From Nocardiopsis sp. NRRL B-16309 (GTDB taxonomy: Bacteria > Actinomycetota > Actinomycetes > Streptosporangiales > Streptosporangiaceae): a stretch of 12,417 nt of DNA. The translations under genes were made by a program, and so were the position numbers. Within the stretch, counting starts at the first letter, position 1. The number at the start of each line of letters is the position of its first letter. The DNA is taken from assembly GCF_001279585.1 (NCBI RefSeq), contig NZ_LGEC01000102.1, positions 1 to 12,417 on the forward strand, written 5' to 3'. Shown here piece by piece: positions 12,204 through 12,417 of this stretch. The notes under the pieces were generated by a model. The model worked only from the letters and a program-made list of their open reading frames with translations, was not told the origin of the DNA and did not search any database.

Positions 12204-12417
12204 TCAGACGCGCAGCAGCCGGTGCACGCGGGTGGCCAGGCGTGCGGCCGGTTCCGGGCCGAGCTCGGTGCCGGTGATGAGGCAGTCGGTCTCGTCCAGA
12301 GCCGCGAAGCGCGACATCCGGTCGTGGTCGATACGGGTGTGCTCGGCCAGGACCACGACCGTGCGGGCGGCGTCCATGAGCGCCCGCTTGCTCCTCCCCT
12401 GAACCGGGTCGACGCTG
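12204..12417 (-). CDS. Second DeoR/GlpR-family regulator, C-terminal part only
   Basis: The frame enters from the right edge and stops at TGA (12204-12206), so 70 residues of the C-terminal sensor domain are visible and the DNA-binding part is outside the window. The segment VDPVQGRSKRALMDAARTVV, then VLAEHTRIDHDRMSRFAALDETDC and LITGTELG, aligns without gaps to residues 185-234 of the neighbouring DeoR protein (TPDPAEAQVKRAM, LLADHTKVGNDHFARFASLDEISC, VITDTGLA). The two are therefore paralogues in tandem on the same strand, 328 bases apart. Because a terminator-like hairpin follows and the downstream regulator has its own promoter candidate, they are probably separate transcription units. 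The ligand cannot be inferred from this fragment. Confidence 0.85.
   Translation of the reverse strand, partial: SVDPVQGRSKRALMDAARTVVVLAEHTRIDHDRMSRFAALDETDCLITGTELGPEPAARLATRVHRLLRV

Overview
The window is very GC-rich, and nearly every codon in the real genes ends in G or C. Together with the protein types, this points to a high-GC actinomycete. A Nocardiopsis/Streptomyces-type genome is the best guess, but nothing here fixes the genus.

Layout: (1) Positions 1-10732 (+) are one uninterrupted reading frame. It is open through the left edge of the window, so the gene begins outside. At least 3,576 codons are visible: 166 before the first in-frame GTG at 500 and 3,410 from there on. The product reads as a giant modular, probably exported, polymorphic-toxin-like protein. 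From left to right it has an Asp/Gly/Asn-rich stalk, a G-depleted Pro/Thr tract, a Pro-rich linker, five globular blocks separated by low-complexity linkers (several made of in-frame tandem repeats), two long Ala/Arg/Glu-rich coiled coils, and a C-terminal ADP-ribosyltransferase (ART)-like domain. The ART domain keeps the NAD-binding Arg, but the Ser of the STS motif and both Glu of the ExE motif are replaced at the aligned positions. The whole visible protein has a single cysteine. (2) 10733-11113 is a gene-free convergent intergenic region with candidate terminators. No immunity gene follows the toxin-like end. (3) 11114-11875 (-) encodes a complete DeoR/GlpR-family regulator, similar to actinobacterial FruR-type proteins, with a readable promoter, RBS and possible operator. 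(4) 11876-12203 is intergenic and contains a perfect 7-bp tandem repeat (nine full copies). (5) 12204-12417 (-) is the 3' end of a second DeoR-family regulator that runs off the right edge.

How they relate: the giant gene is convergent with the regulators and probably functionally independent of them. The two tandem regulators look paralogous and probably respond to sugar phosphates, but their target operon is not in the window. The most unusual content is the giant protein: its near-total lack of Cys, the G-depleted tract with exclusively C/A-ending codons, and the eroded ART active site without a neighbouring immunity gene.
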